Positions 1 to 8,793 of a stretch of DNA of 22,003 nucleotides are shown piece after piece (positions within the stretch are counted from its first letter, which is position 1; every line of letters begins with the position of its first letter). Origin of the DNA: Pseudonocardiales bacterium (GTDB lineage: Bacteria; Actinomycetota; Actinomycetes; Mycobacteriales; Jatrophihabitantaceae); assembly GCA_030840415.1 (NCBI GenBank), contig JAVEEO010000207.1, forward strand, positions 1-22,003, written 5' to 3'. Under the pieces are notes generated by a model that did no database searches, had not been told where the DNA came from, and saw only the letters and a program-made list of their open reading frames with translations. Made by a program: the position numbers and the translations under genes.

Positions 1-310
1 TCAGCCACTGGCTGGAGGCGTTGAGGTTCCAGGCATCCAGCAGGCCCTTGCGCAGTCCCTTGTCCTTCGAGACGTCCTGGACGTAGTCCTCGACCGTCGC
101 CTTGCTGACCACGATGTTGATGCCCTGCGCCTTGGCGTAGGTGACGGCATCGGCCTTCTGCCGGCGGATCACCGGCGTGCCGCCGGCGGGCACCGCCAGG
201 CCGGCCAGCGCCGGCCGGGCCTCGGTCTGACCGCAACTGGTCTCGGTGCCGGGCTGGCTGCAGCCGACCGGCTGACCGGTCCGCTGCCGCTGGGCATGCG
301 CATGGGTCAT
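1..310 (-). CDS. Unrecognised protein, N-terminal part (runs off left edge)
   Basis: A minus-strand reading frame opens at an ATG (308-310) preceded by AGAGG five bases upstream and stays open for 103 codons to the window edge with strong G/C third positions, so it looks like a real gene. The product starts MTHAHAQRQRTGQP, has two cysteines near residues 17 and 26, a Gly/Pro/Ala-rich stretch to about residue 47, then a more ordered part (VIRRQKADAVTYAKAQGINI, then VEDYVQDVSKDKGLRKG). I see no signal peptide or membrane segment in the visible part. I do not recognise the family. It lies about 100 bases downstream of pheT on the same strand, where many actinobacteria carry argC, but it does not resemble ArgC. 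The C-terminus is not visible. Confidence 0.6.
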   Translation of the reverse strand, partial: MTHAHAQRQRTGQPVGCSQPGTETSCGQTEARPALAGLAVPAGGTPVIRRQKADAVTYAKAQGINIVVSKATVEDYVQDVSKDKGLRKGLLDAWNLNASSQWL

Positions 311-410
311 GGCGGCCTCTCGAAGCGTCAGGGTGAGAGAAACTAACACCCTTCATACACCGAAGGCAATGATTTGCCCCGCCGTGCGTACTCCGACGGG
401 GGCGCGAGGA

Positions 411-2960
411 TCAGCCGCGCAGCACCGCGCCGCACCGGACCGCCGCCTCGGCAACCGCCGCGTCCCGGACCGCGATCGCCTCGTCCACGGTCAGCGTCCG
501 GTCCGGGGCGCGGAACCGCAGCGCGAAGGCCAGCGACTTCAGCCCCGCGCCCAGCCGCTCGTCGTCGGCATAGACGTCGAACAGCCGGACCGACTCCAGC
601 AGACCGCCGGCTCCGGCGCGGACCGCCGCCAGCACGTCGGCCGCCGGCACCGGCGCGGGCACCACCAGCGCCAGGTCGAGCAGCACCGGCGGATAGTTCG
701 ACAGCTCCGGCGCCTGGGCCGGGGGCGGCGGGTCGAAGGCGTCGAGGTTGAGTTCCATCGCACAGGTGCGGGCCGGCAGGTCCAGCGCAGCGATCACCCG
801 CGGGTGCAACTCCCCCGCCGCGCCCACCACGGCACCGTCCAGCAGCAGTTGCGCGCACCGGCCGGGATGCCACGGGGCGACTTCGGCCTTGCGGATCTCC
901 AGCTCCACCCGGGCCGCCCGGGCCGCTACCCGGGCCGACTCGATGGCATCGGCCCAACCAGCCGGACGGCCCGGCCCCCACCAGCCGGGCAGCTCTACGT
1001 CCCCGGCTAGCACGGTGGCCAGGTAGCGCGGCTGGACCGGCACGGTCCGGCTGATCGCAGCCAGCTCGGCGTCGGTCGGGCGGTGCTCGACACCCGGCCG
1101 CGGGGCAGGCTCGGTGGTCTCGGCCGGCAGGTACACCAGCCCCATCTCGAAGATCGCCAGCTCCCGGTTGCCCCGGCCCAGGTTGCGGCCGAGATTGGCC
1201 AGCAGGCCGGGCAGCAGCGAGGTGCGCAACTCGGGCTCGGCGTCGGAGATCGGGTTGGCCAGCCGCAGCGCCCGGCGCCGGCTGTCCTCGGGCGCCAGGC
1301 CGAAGGCATCGTGCACGGCCGGCGAGACGAACGGGTAGTTGATCACCTCGGTGTAGCCGGCCCCGGCCATCGCCCGGGAGATCGACCGGCGCAGCCGCTG
1401 CTCGGCGGTCCAGCCGCGGTCGGCGGGTGAGCGCGGCAAAACCGAGGGCACCTTGTCATAGCCCTCCAGCCGCACCACTTCCTCGATCAGGTCGGCCGGG
1501 TCGGTCAGGTCCGGCCGCCAGGACGGTGGCGTCACCGACAGCACCGGCTCGTCCGCGGCGGCTTCGGTTCCGGTGGCTTGAGTTTCGGTGGCTTGAGTTT
1601 CGGGGGCTCCGGCGGCTCGGGCCTCGGCAACGGTGACCAGGCAGCCGACCTGTTCCAGCCGGTGCCGGACCGCGGCGGTGGCGATCGGGGTGCCGGCCAG
1701 CCGGCCCGGGCGCCCGGCCGGCAACTCGATCGGAACCGGCACCGGGCCGTTGCCGATCAGCGTGCCGCCGGCTACCGCGGTGGCTCCGCCGTGCTCGATC
1801 AGCAGGTCGACGCAGCGCTGCAACGCCACCGGTGCCATCGCCGGGTCGACGCCGCGCTCGAACCGCTTGGCGGCCTCGGACGGCAGCTTGTGCCGGCGCA
1901 CCGCCCGGCTGATCGAGGCCGGGTCGAAGTGCGCCGCCTCCAGCAGCACGTCCCGGGTGCCGTCGGACAGTTCGGTCGCCGCGCCTCCCATCACCCCGGC
2001 CAGCCCGATCGGGCCCCGGTCGTCGGTGATCACCAGGTCGTCGGCGTCCAGCAGGCGGACCGTGCCGTCCAGCGTGGTCAGCTTCTCCCCCGGCTCGGCC
2101 CGGCGCACCCCGAGCGGCCCGGACAGCAACGCCCGGTCATAGCCGTGCAGCGGGTGCCCGGTCTCGAGCATCACGTAGTTGGTGACGTCCACGGCCAGCG
2201 AGATCGAGCGCATGCCGCAGGCCCGCAGCCGCCGGACGATGTACTCCGGGGTCGGGCGCCGGGCGTCCAGTCCGGTCACCGCCCGCAGCTCGAACCGGTC
2301 GCAACCGGCCGGGTCGGACACCGACGCCGGGTACCCGGCGACCTGCTCCGCAACACCGGGCACCGGCAGGTCGGTGAACGGCAGGTCCAGCGCGGCGGCC
2401 GCCTCCCGGGCGAGCCCGCGCACCGCCAGGCAGTAGCCCCGGTCGGCGGTGACGGCGATGTCGAGCACCGCGTCCCGCATTCCGAGCACGTCCAGGGCGT
2501 CTAGCAAATCAGTGCCGGGCTCTCCAAAATCCGGCGGCAGCACCAGGATCCCGGAGTGGTCCTCGCCCAGGCCGAGCTCGCGCGCCGAACAGATCATGCC
2601 GTCCGAGGTCCGGCCGTAGGTCTGGCGGGCCACGATCGGGAACGGGCCGGGCAGCACCGCGCCGGGCAGGGCCGCCACGATCAGGTCGCCCTCGGCGAAG
2701 TTCTGCGCCCCGCAGACGATGCCGCGCGGTGCCGGCTCGCCGACCTCGACCAGGCAGTACCGGATCGGCTTCTTGAACCCGGTCAGCTCCTCGATGCTCA
2801 GCACGCGGCCGATCCGCAGCGGCCCGCTGATCCCGTCAGCCGGCGCCGACACCCGCTCGACCTCCAGACCGACCCGGATCAGCGCGTCGCCAAGCGATCG
2901 GCCGTCCAGGCCGGCCGGCAGGTCGACGAACTCCGCGATCCACGACACCGGTGCGCGCAC
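411..2960 (-). CDS. pheT: Phenylalanine--tRNA ligase beta subunit
   Basis: This is the beta subunit of the alpha2-beta2 cytoplasmic enzyme that charges tRNA-Phe; it binds tRNA and carries the editing site. The 849-residue length is normal for the family. In order: an N-terminal B1 piece ([15 protein letters not shown]), the OB-fold tRNA-binding domain (about 40-150, with [14 protein letters not shown] and GIVCGAQNF), the B3/B4 editing region (about 210-400, with [16 protein letters not shown] and [15 protein letters not shown]), the B5 domain with [21 protein letters not shown], the catalytic-like core ([24 protein letters not shown]), and a C-terminal FDX-ACB domain. The start is GTG at 2958-2960, one base after the pheS stop, with GGAGG six bases upstream, so translation is probably coupled to pheS. 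Within B5 there is a Thr/Ala/Glu-rich insert containing an exact 15-base tandem duplication. Confidence 0.97.
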   Translation of the reverse strand: MRAPVSWIAEFVDLPAGLDGRSLGDALIRVGLEVERVSAPADGISGPLRIGRVLSIEELTGFKKPIRYCLVEVGEPAPRGIVCGAQNFAEGDLIVAALPGAVLPGPFPIVARQTYGRTSDGMICSARELGLGEDHSGILVLPPDFGEPGTDLLDALDVLGMRDAVLDIAVTADRGYCLAVRGLAREAAAALDLPFTDLPVPGVAEQVAGYPASVSDPAGCDRFELRAVTGLDARRPTPEYIVRRLRACGMRSISLAVDVTNYVMLETGHPLHGYDRALLSGPLGVRRAEPGEKLTTLDGTVRLLDADDLVITDDRGPIGLAGVMGGAATELSDGTRDVLLEAAHFDPASISRAVRRHKLPSEAAKRFERGVDPAMAPVALQRCVDLLIEHGGATAVAGGTLIGNGPVPVPIELPAGRPGRLAGTPIATAAVRHRLEQVGCLVTVAEARAAGAPETQATETQATGTEAAADEPVLSVTPPSWRPDLTDPADLIEEVVRLEGYDKVPSVLPRSPADRGWTAEQRLRRSISRAMAGAGYTEVINYPFVSPAVHDAFGLAPEDSRRRALRLANPISDAEPELRTSLLPGLLANLGRNLGRGNRELAIFEMGLVYLPAETTEPAPRPGVEHRPTDAELAAISRTVPVQPRYLATVLAGDVELPGWWGPGRPAGWADAIESARVAARAARVELEIRKAEVAPWHPGRCAQLLLDGAVVGAAGELHPRVIAALDLPARTCAMELNLDAFDPPPPAQAPELSNYPPVLLDLALVVPAPVPAADVLAAVRAGAGGLLESVRLFDVYADDERLGAGLKSLAFALRFRAPDRTLTVDEAIAVRDAAVAEAAVRCGAVLRG
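1571..1600. repeat. Exact 15-base in-frame tandem duplication inside pheT
   Basis: The 15-base unit CGGTGGCTTGAGTTT occurs twice back to back (1571-1585 and 1586-1600, plus-strand reading). It adds five residues in frame (TQATE-like units) to a low-complexity insert of the PheT B5 domain. The flanking base composition is also simple, so replication slippage is the likely origin. Confidence 0.9.
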
Positions 2961-2961
2961 C

Positions 2962-4137
<1,176 letters not shown>

Positions 4138-4932
4138 TTAGGAGGGCGGCCGAAACCGATTGGCCCGAGCCGAGGCGTACAGGCAGACGGCGGCGGCCGC
4201 GGCCAGGTTCAGGCTCTCGGCCCGGCCGTGCAGCGGCACCCGCACCGACAGCTCGGCCGCGGCGACCAGGTCGGCGGGCAGGCCCCGGGCCTCGTTGCCG
4301 AAGACCCAGGCGGTCGGCCCCCGCAGGCCGTCCCGGTCGCTCAGCTCGTCCAGATCCAGGGCGGCCGTGCCGGTGGTGGCGATGGTGCGCAGGCCGGCCG
4401 CCCGGCAGCCGGCGAGGGCGTCGGCCGGTGACAGGCCGGTGACGACGTCGAGGTGGAACAGGCTGCCGGCCGAGGCCCGGACGGCCTTGCCGTTGTAGGG
4501 GTCGACCGAGTCGCCGGCGAACAGCACCGCCTCGGCACCGGCGGCGTCGGCGGTCCGCAGGATGGTGCCGGCATTGCCCGGGTCGTTGGCCTCGACCAGG
4601 ATGGCGACCAGCCGCGGGCCGCGGGCCAGCGCGTCGGCCAGGCTGACGTCCAGGCGGGCACAGACCGCGACCAGGCCCTGCGGATGCACCGTCTCGCTGA
4701 GCGAGGCAGCGGCCCGGTCACTGACCACCGAGACCGGGCCGCCCTCGAGCAGCTCGGCGTGCTGGCGGGCGGCCGCCTCGGTGGCGAACAGCTCCAGCAC
4801 GGTGCCGGGCCGGCCCAGCGCCTCGCGGACCGCCTGGGCTCCCTCGGCAAGGAACCGCCCGGCCTCGCGGCGGTCCCGAGAACTGGTGAGTCGTCGGGCC
4901 GCCACGAGCCGGGCGTTGGAGTCGGAGAGCAC
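4138..4932 (-). CDS. TrmH/SpoU-family RNA 2'-O-methyltransferase (TsnR-like)
   Basis: This is a SAM-dependent RNA ribose methyltransferase of the SPOUT superfamily, probably acting on rRNA. The three SpoU motifs are present: NDPGNAGTILRTADAAGA (motif 1), WVFGNEARGLP (motif 2) and VPLHGRAESLNLAAAAAV (motif 3), which form the trefoil-knot SAM site. An N-terminal substrate-binding region precedes them. I chose GTG 4930-4932, giving 264 residues that begin LSDSNARLVAARRL after the Met; this matches the way family members start and lies 43 bases after the rplT stop. The frame is open further upstream, but an earlier start would place the protein inside rplT. No clear Shine-Dalgarno is visible, so the start is uncertain. 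Its position between rplT and pheS is the standard one in actinobacteria. Confidence 0.9.
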   Translation of the reverse strand: MLSDSNARLVAARRLTSSRDRREAGRFLAEGAQAVREALGRPGTVLELFATEAAARQHAELLEGGPVSVVSDRAAASLSETVHPQGLVAVCARLDVSLADALARGPRLVAILVEANDPGNAGTILRTADAAGAEAVLFAGDSVDPYNGKAVRASAGSLFHLDVVTGLSPADALAGCRAAGLRTIATTGTAALDLDELSDRDGLRGPTAWVFGNEARGLPADLVAAAELSVRVPLHGRAESLNLAAAAAVCLYASARANRFRPPS

Positions 4933-4975
4933 CGACTGTGCTTGCAGGACGCCGATAGGCCGATGCCGAGCGGAA

Positions 4976-5374
4976 CTACGCGGCGGGCGTCTGGGCGGCG
5001 GCGCCGCCGATGCCCTCGGCCTCGACGGCCTTGCGGGCAACCGCGACCAGCGCCGCGAAGGCCGGAGCGTCGGTGACGGCCAGGTCGGCCAGCACCTTGC
5101 GGTCGGTCTGGACGCCGGCCAGCCGCAGGCCCTGCATGAACCGGTTGTAGGTCATGTCGTTGGCGCGGGCGGCCGCGTTGATCCGAGTGATCCACAGCTG
5201 GCGGAAGTCCCCCTTGCGCGCCTTGCGGTCGCGGTAGGAGTAGGTCGCCGAGTGCAGCAGCTGCTCCTTGGCCTTGCGGTACAGCCGCGAGCGCTGGCCC
5301 CGGTAGCCCGAAGCCGCTTCGAGGGTCGTCCTGCGCTTCTTCTGGGCGTTTACCGCCCGCTTGACGCGTGCCAC
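4976..5374 (-). CDS. rplT: 50S ribosomal protein L20
   Basis: L20 is needed for early assembly of the large subunit, and in several bacteria it also represses the infC-rpmI-rplT operon by binding mRNA. The 132-residue protein begins [14 protein letters not shown] after the Met and contains [32 protein letters not shown] and [13 protein letters not shown], all diagnostic of L20. A short Ala-rich C-terminal tail extends past the core. The start is GTG 5372-5374, with AAGGA eight bases upstream. It is the third gene of the IF3-L35-L20 operon. Confidence 0.98.
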   Translation of the reverse strand: MARVKRAVNAQKKRRTTLEAASGYRGQRSRLYRKAKEQLLHSATYSYRDRKARKGDFRQLWITRINAAARANDMTYNRFMQGLRLAGVQTDRKVLADLAVTDAPAFAALVAVARKAVEAEGIGGAAAQTPAA

Positions 5375-5456
5375 GTTGGTAGTCCTTGTTCATCGGGCCG
5401 AGCTGCGCCCAGGAAGGTCCGGGTGCCCGCTCGGCGGGGGAAGAGCTGGGGTTGGA

Positions 5457-5651
5457 TCAGCGGCCGAGCATGCGCTTGACGCGCGGAACGTCGACGGCGG
5501 CGATCGTCTCGGTGCCGGTCAGGCGCCGGGTGATCCTGGAGGACTTGCGCTCCAGCAGGTGGCGCTTACCCGCGCGCTCGGTCAGCAGCTTGCCGCTGCC
5601 GGTGACCTTGACGCGCTTCTTCATCCCCGAGTGGGTCTTGTTCTTGGGCAT
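5457..5651 (-). CDS. rpmI: 50S ribosomal protein L35
   Basis: This is a 64-residue basic large-subunit protein with the family signature [20 protein letters not shown], then [22 protein letters not shown] two codons upstream is in frame, but AAGGA lies six bases before the ATG at 5649-5651 and directly abuts the TTG, so the ATG is the real start. It sits between infC and rplT as expected. Confidence 0.97.
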   Translation of the reverse strand: MPKNKTHSGMKKRVKVTGSGKLLTERAGKRHLLERKSSRITRRLTGTETIAAVDVPRVKRMLGR

Positions 5652-5726
5652 CTTCAATCCTTCTGTTCAGGCGCCGGCCGACCAGGAAGGTCGTCCGACG
5701 GAGCAGGCGGCGGGACGTCGACGTGC

Positions 5727-6293
5727 TCAGGCCCGCGGTGCTTGCTCCTCGACGGTCTTGACGGGACGGCTGGCGGCCCTGGTGCTGCGGTGCGGAGCAA
5801 CGACCATGACCATGTTGCGGCCGTCCTGCTTGGGCGATGACTCCACGAAGCCGAGTTCGGTGATGTCCTCGGCCAGCTTCTGCAGCAATCGGAATCCGAG
5901 CTCCGGCCGGGACTGCTCACGACCGCGGAACATGATCGTGATCTTGACCTTGTCGCCCTGCTTGAGGAACCGCTCGACGTGACCCTTCTTGGTCGCGTAG
6001 TCGTGCGGGTCGATCTTGGGACGGAGCTTCATTTCCTTGATCACGGTCAGTGCTTGGTTGCGCCTGGCCTCGCGGGCCTTCTGGGCGCTCTCGTACTTGA
6101 ACTTTCCGTAATCCATGAGCTTGCAGACCGGTGGCCGCGCCATCGGCGCCACCTCGACCAGGTCGAGATCGGCCTCGGCGGCCAGTTCGAGTGCCTTGCC
6201 GATCGGCACGATGCCGACCTGCTCGCCCTCTGGCCCGACGAGTCGGACCTCGGGAACACGAATCCGGTCGTTGATCCGGGGTTCAGAGCTGAT
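5727..6293 (-). CDS. infC: Translation initiation factor IF-3, ATC start codon
   Basis: IF3 binds the 30S subunit, prevents premature 50S joining and rejects non-canonical start codons and wrong initiator tRNA pairing. Visible signatures are [20 protein letters not shown] at the N-terminus, [20 protein letters not shown], the linker with KAREARRN, and the C-terminal domain with [35 protein letters not shown] and [13 protein letters not shown]. The frame is open far upstream, but homology begins at ISSEPRIN. An ATC at 6291-6293 follows TAGGAGG by four bases. An ATC/ATT-type start fits the known IF3 rule, since IF3 lowers initiation at its own rare start codon. This gives 188 residues. A highly structured leader and a small upstream ORF precede it. 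Confidence 0.95.
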   Translation of the reverse strand: MSSEPRINDRIRVPEVRLVGPEGEQVGIVPIGKALELAAEADLDLVEVAPMARPPVCKLMDYGKFKYESAQKAREARRNQALTVIKEMKLRPKIDPHDYATKKGHVERFLKQGDKVKITIMFRGREQSRPELGFRLLQKLAEDITELGFVESSPKQDGRNMVMVVAPHRSTRAASRPVKTVEEQAPRA

Positions 6294-6301
6294 GTGGCCT
6301 C

Positions 6302-6352
6302 CTAGGTTGCGCTGTCTGGACGAAGGCCACTGCCCGCCGGCTGTCCCGACAT
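6302..6352 (-). CDS. Putative 16-residue leader peptide coupled to infC
   Basis: A short ORF, ATG (6350-6352) to TAG (6302-6304), would encode [16 protein letters not shown]. Its stop codon is the first part of the TAGGAGG Shine-Dalgarno of infC, and the infC ATC start lies eight bases after the stop. A possible ribosome-binding GGGG lies in the right arm of the 6358-6389 hairpin, eight bases before the ATG, so hairpin folding would hide it. The arrangement fits translational coupling or a regulatory peptide. It may also be chance, since short ORFs are common; the peptide has no recognisable family. Confidence 0.35.
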   Translation of the reverse strand: MSGQPAGSGLRPDSAT

Positions 6353-6357
6353 GCAAG

Positions 6358-6389
6358 CGGCCCCGCTGCAACCAATGCAGTCGGGGCCG
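6358..6389 (-). promoter_or_regulatory. Strong hairpin in the infC leader (attenuator or RBS-masking)
   Basis: On the minus strand the left arm CGGCCCCGACUGCA pairs with UGCAGCGGGGCCG across a five-base loop (UUGGU), giving 13 pairs with one bulged A. No U-tract follows, so it is not a classical intrinsic terminator. Its right arm contains the only Shine-Dalgarno-like bases for the short ORF at 6302-6352, and its foot overlaps the segment that can pair with the distant loop at 6526-6534. Confidence 0.6.
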
Positions 6390-6594
6390 GAGAGATTCCA
6401 CCAACGATCCGGGTGGCACCACCGACCGGCTGGGGCCGGACCGTAGGTACCACCTGACACCGCCCGGAGGCGGTGCTGGACCGAACCCGGCTGCCAGGGG
6501 CGGCGCGGGTGGGAAACCGGGGCTTCCGCTTGCACACCAGGCCCCGAACCTTGCGGTACGAATCCTGGCGGGTCGCGTGTGCAAGGGTAGCAGT

Positions 6595-7020
6595 GTGAGC
6601 ACCCCGCACCCAAACGCTCCGATTGCTCGAGATCCTGCCGATCCGGGGCGCCCGGTGGACCAGGCGGCCCCGGTGGAACCGATGGACGCGGTGGACCAGG
6701 CAGACCCGACAGACCCCGCCGTCCGGGAACTGGCGACGATACCGGCGGTCGAGGTGATCACCCGCGCCTCGGTGATGCTGATGAGCGCCGCGGCCGAGAA
6801 GCTGGGACTGGCCGAGGACGGCGAGCACTACCTCGACCTGGACGAGGCGCGCCGGCTGATCGACGCCTACGCCGGCCTGCTGGGCGCCGCCCAGGCCGAC
6901 CTCGGAGTGCATCGGCAGCCGCTGCGGGACGGGCTGAAGGCACTGCAGCGAGCGTTCCGGGAGGCCTCCCCCTATCCCGATCAACCCGGCCAGGGCCCGG
7001 GTGAAAAGTCGGGCTTCTAG
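6595..7020 (+). CDS. DUF1844 domain protein
   Basis: This is a 141-residue cytoplasmic protein. The first 45 or so residues are Pro/Asp/Ala-rich and look disordered. The rest is helical and carries the DUF1844 pattern seen in actinobacteria: [39 protein letters not shown] and [17 protein letters not shown]. No biochemical function is established for the family. The gene is regularly found divergent from infC in actinobacteria, as here. The start is GTG 6595-6597 with AAGGG seven bases upstream; the frame is open earlier but would enter the infC leader. Confidence 0.88.
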   Translation: MSTPHPNAPIARDPADPGRPVDQAAPVEPMDAVDQADPTDPAVRELATIPAVEVITRASVMLMSAAAEKLGLAEDGEHYLDLDEARRLIDAYAGLLGAAQADLGVHRQPLRDGLKALQRAFREASPYPDQPGQGPGEKSGF

Positions 7021-7037
7021 GCATTCGCCGGGCAACC

Positions 7038-7070
7038 GGTGATGGCGGCCGGTGATGGCGGCCGGTGATT
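7038..7070. repeat. 13-base tandem repeat (2.5 copies)
   Basis: The unit GGTGATGGCGGCC occurs at 7038-7050 and 7051-7063 and is followed by a partial copy, GGTGATT. It begins 17 bases after the DUF1844 stop in the gap before the NlpC/P60 gene. It can fold weakly but has no T-tract, so I do not call it a terminator. Confidence 0.8.
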
Positions 7071-7094
7071 GAACCACGAATTTTTAGAAACTCT

Positions 7095-7149
7095 GCGTGA
7101 CACACCGGTTACTTGACTTACGCTGCTTTCACGCGCGGGGGGCCGTGAA
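7095..7149 (+). promoter_or_regulatory. Possible promoter and leader hairpin of the NlpC/P60 gene
   Basis: In the 152-base gap, GTGACA and TACGCT are separated by 16 bases and could serve as -35 and -10 boxes. Downstream, TTCACG (7128-7133) pairs with CGTGAA (7144-7149) over a ten-base loop just before the Shine-Dalgarno AGGAAG (7160-7165). I looked for a c-di-AMP (ydaO-type) riboswitch, common ahead of actinobacterial cell-wall hydrolases, and did not find its conserved elements. Confidence 0.3.
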
Positions 7150-7172
7150 GCTAGCCATCAGGAAGATTCGAC

Positions 7173-8759
7173 GTGACTCGACGTTCTCCAGTGCCTTTTT
7201 TTGCGCCCATTCCCGGGTCCGTGCCGCCCGCCACGCTGCCGGCCGCGGCGCCTGCCCGGCGGCCGTTGCGGCTGGCCCGCAAGGCCGGTGGCCTGACCCT
7301 GATCGCCAGCCTGGCGGTACTCGGCAGCGCCCAGTCCTCGGCCTCGGCCGCGACGGCGAGCGACCCGGTCGGCTACCTCGACCAGGCCGTGCCAAGCGGC
7401 TCCACCGGCGTGAGCGTGCAGGGCTGGGCCGCCGACCCGGACAACCTGGCCCAGCCGCTGGTCATCCTCGCCAGCCTGGACGGCGTCGGTGCCGGCCAGG
7501 TGGTCACCGCCGTCGCGCGTCCGGACGTGGTGGCCGCCCGCGGCACCGGCCCGACCCCGGGCTTCGCGCTCACGGTGGCCGCCGCTCCGGGCAGCCACAC
7601 CGTCTGCGTAACGGCGGTCAACATCGCCGCCGGCGGAAACACCGGCCTGGGCTGCCGGACGGTCGTGGTGCCCGCCCCGATCAGCAACACCCCCGCGGCG
7701 CACAGCCCGTTCGGCGCGCTGGAGAAGGCCACCTCCTACGGCAACACCGTGACGCTGACCGGCTGGGCCGCCGATCCAGACAACCGGGCCCAGCCGCTGA
7801 AGATCTACGCCGGCCACGACGGCAGCCCCGCCCCGGTCACCTCGGCGAAGGTGGTGTCCCGGCCCGACATCGCGCAGTCCCAGCAGGTCGGCAGCAACCA
7901 GGGCTTCTCGGTCACCATCACCCTGAGCACCGGCAGCCACCTGGTGTGTGCCGCGGCCACCAACATCGGCGAGGGGGCCAATGGCCAGCTCGGCAGCTGC
8001 CTGAAGCTGTACGTCGGCTACACCGCCGCCCAGATCGCCGCGCTCAGCCCGTCCGGAGCGCTGGAGGCCGCTCGCGCCCAGAGCGCCACCAGCATCGGCG
8101 TCCGGGGCTGGGCGTCCGACCCGGACGACCGGGCCGCCTCGATCAAGGTGGTCGCCTACCTCGACGGAGCGGCGGCGGCCACCGTCACCGCCTCGGTGCC
8201 CCGGCCGGACCTGGTCAGCAGCCAGCAGGTCGGCCCGAACGCCGGCTACTCCTTCTCCATCCCGGCAAGCAGCGCCAGCCACAATGTCTGCCTGTGGGCG
8301 GTGAACATCGGGGTCGGCAACAACAAGTTCCTCGGCTGCGCGGCGCTGAGCACCCCGGCGGTGACGATGCTCCCCGGCCCGGCACCGGCGACCCCGGCGG
8401 CCAACACCAAGGTCGTCACGCTGGCCAAGACCTTCATCGGCCAGCCCTACGTCTGGGGCGGCGCCAGCCCGGCCGGCTTCGACTGCTCGGGCCTGGTGCA
8501 GTACAGCTACCGGACCGCGGCGGCCTTCACCACGCCGCGGACGGCCCAGGACCAGTTCAAGGCGGCCCGGATGATCCCGGCCGTCCGGGCGGTGCCGGGC
8601 GACCTGGTCTTCTATCACGACAACACCGGCTACGTGTACCACGTCGGGATGTATACCGGCCCGGGTATGACCGTCGCCGCGATCGACCCGGCGCACGGCG
8701 TCCGGGCCCAGTCGATCTGGGACTCGACCGCCACCTTCGGCAGCTTCACCCACAGCTGA
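7173..8759 (+). CDS. Secreted NlpC/P60 peptidase with three GWA-DPD repeat modules
   Basis: A predicted cell-wall endopeptidase of 528 residues. The N-terminus has a basic stretch (RRPLRLARK) and a hydrophobic segment ending near ASA^AT (about residues 30-60), consistent with export. Three modules of about 100 residues follow (about 65-165, 172-280, 285-390), each with GWAxDPD, an Asp-Gly turn, xRPD, a GSH/ASH-xVC strand and an N-I-xxG-xN turn ending in a Gly-Cys pair. The catalytic domain (about 408-525) has Cys438 in FDCSGLVQYSY, His490 in YHVGMYTGPG and probably His508 in DPAHG. NlpC/P60 enzymes usually cut D-Glu-DAP or DAP-linked stem peptides. The start is GTG 7173-7175 with AGGAAG seven bases upstream. 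The cysteine pairs in the repeats may form disulfides outside the cell. Confidence 0.92.
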   Translation: MTRRSPVPFFAPIPGSVPPATLPAAAPARRPLRLARKAGGLTLIASLAVLGSAQSSASAATASDPVGYLDQAVPSGSTGVSVQGWAADPDNLAQPLVILASLDGVGAGQVVTAVARPDVVAARGTGPTPGFALTVAAAPGSHTVCVTAVNIAAGGNTGLGCRTVVVPAPISNTPAAHSPFGALEKATSYGNTVTLTGWAADPDNRAQPLKIYAGHDGSPAPVTSAKVVSRPDIAQSQQVGSNQGFSVTITLSTGSHLVCAAATNIGEGANGQLGSCLKLYVGYTAAQIAALSPSGALEAARAQSATSIGVRGWASDPDDRAASIKVVAYLDGAAAATVTASVPRPDLVSSQQVGPNAGYSFSIPASSASHNVCLWAVNIGVGNNKFLGCAALSTPAVTMLPGPAPATPAANTKVVTLAKTFIGQPYVWGGASPAGFDCSGLVQYSYRTAAAFTTPRTAQDQFKAARMIPAVRAVPGDLVFYHDNTGYVYHVGMYTGPGMTVAAIDPAHGVRAQSIWDSTATFGSFTHS

Positions 8760-8793
8760 GCGGTCGCTTCTGGCCTGCTCGAGGGCGGGCCGG

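Larger units (their letters stand above)
6294..6585 (-). promoter_or_regulatory. Structured 5' leader of the infC-rpmI-rplT operon
   Basis: About 290 bases separate infC from the divergent DUF1844 gene, and the minus-strand RNA is rich in stems. In transcript order: arms CUUGCACAC/GUGUGCAAG (6577-6585 with 6529-6537); CGGGGC/GCCCCG (6541-6546 with 6518-6523) enclosing a 17-base loop; a seven-pair CACCGCC stem closed by a UCCG (UNCG-type) tetraloop (6458-6475); and a 13-pair hairpin (6358-6389). The loop sequence UGCAAGCGG (6526-6534) is a perfect complement of CCGCUUGCA (6352-6360), giving a possible long-range pseudoknot. Autoregulatory leaders at this operon are known in enterobacteria and Firmicutes (ligand L20). 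Whether the 6577-6585 arm is transcribed depends on the start site, which I cannot fix. Confidence 0.55.

Noticed and set aside
309..1010. Plus-strand ORFs over pheT
   Set aside because: They are high-GC shadow frames, Arg/Pro-rich and without homology, lying antisense to a certain gene.
6540..6580. tRNA-like T-arm sequence (GGTACGAATCC)
   Set aside because: No matching acceptor, D or anticodon stems exist around it on either strand; it lies in the infC leader.
6294..6761. N-terminal extension of infC by 156 residues
   Set aside because: The extension lacks IF3 homology, runs antisense into the DUF1844 gene, and the TAGGAGG plus ATC at 6293 explains the start.
7021..7172. c-di-AMP riboswitch ahead of the NlpC/P60 gene
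   Set aside because: The gap is short and lacks the conserved elements I would expect; only a simple hairpin is seen.
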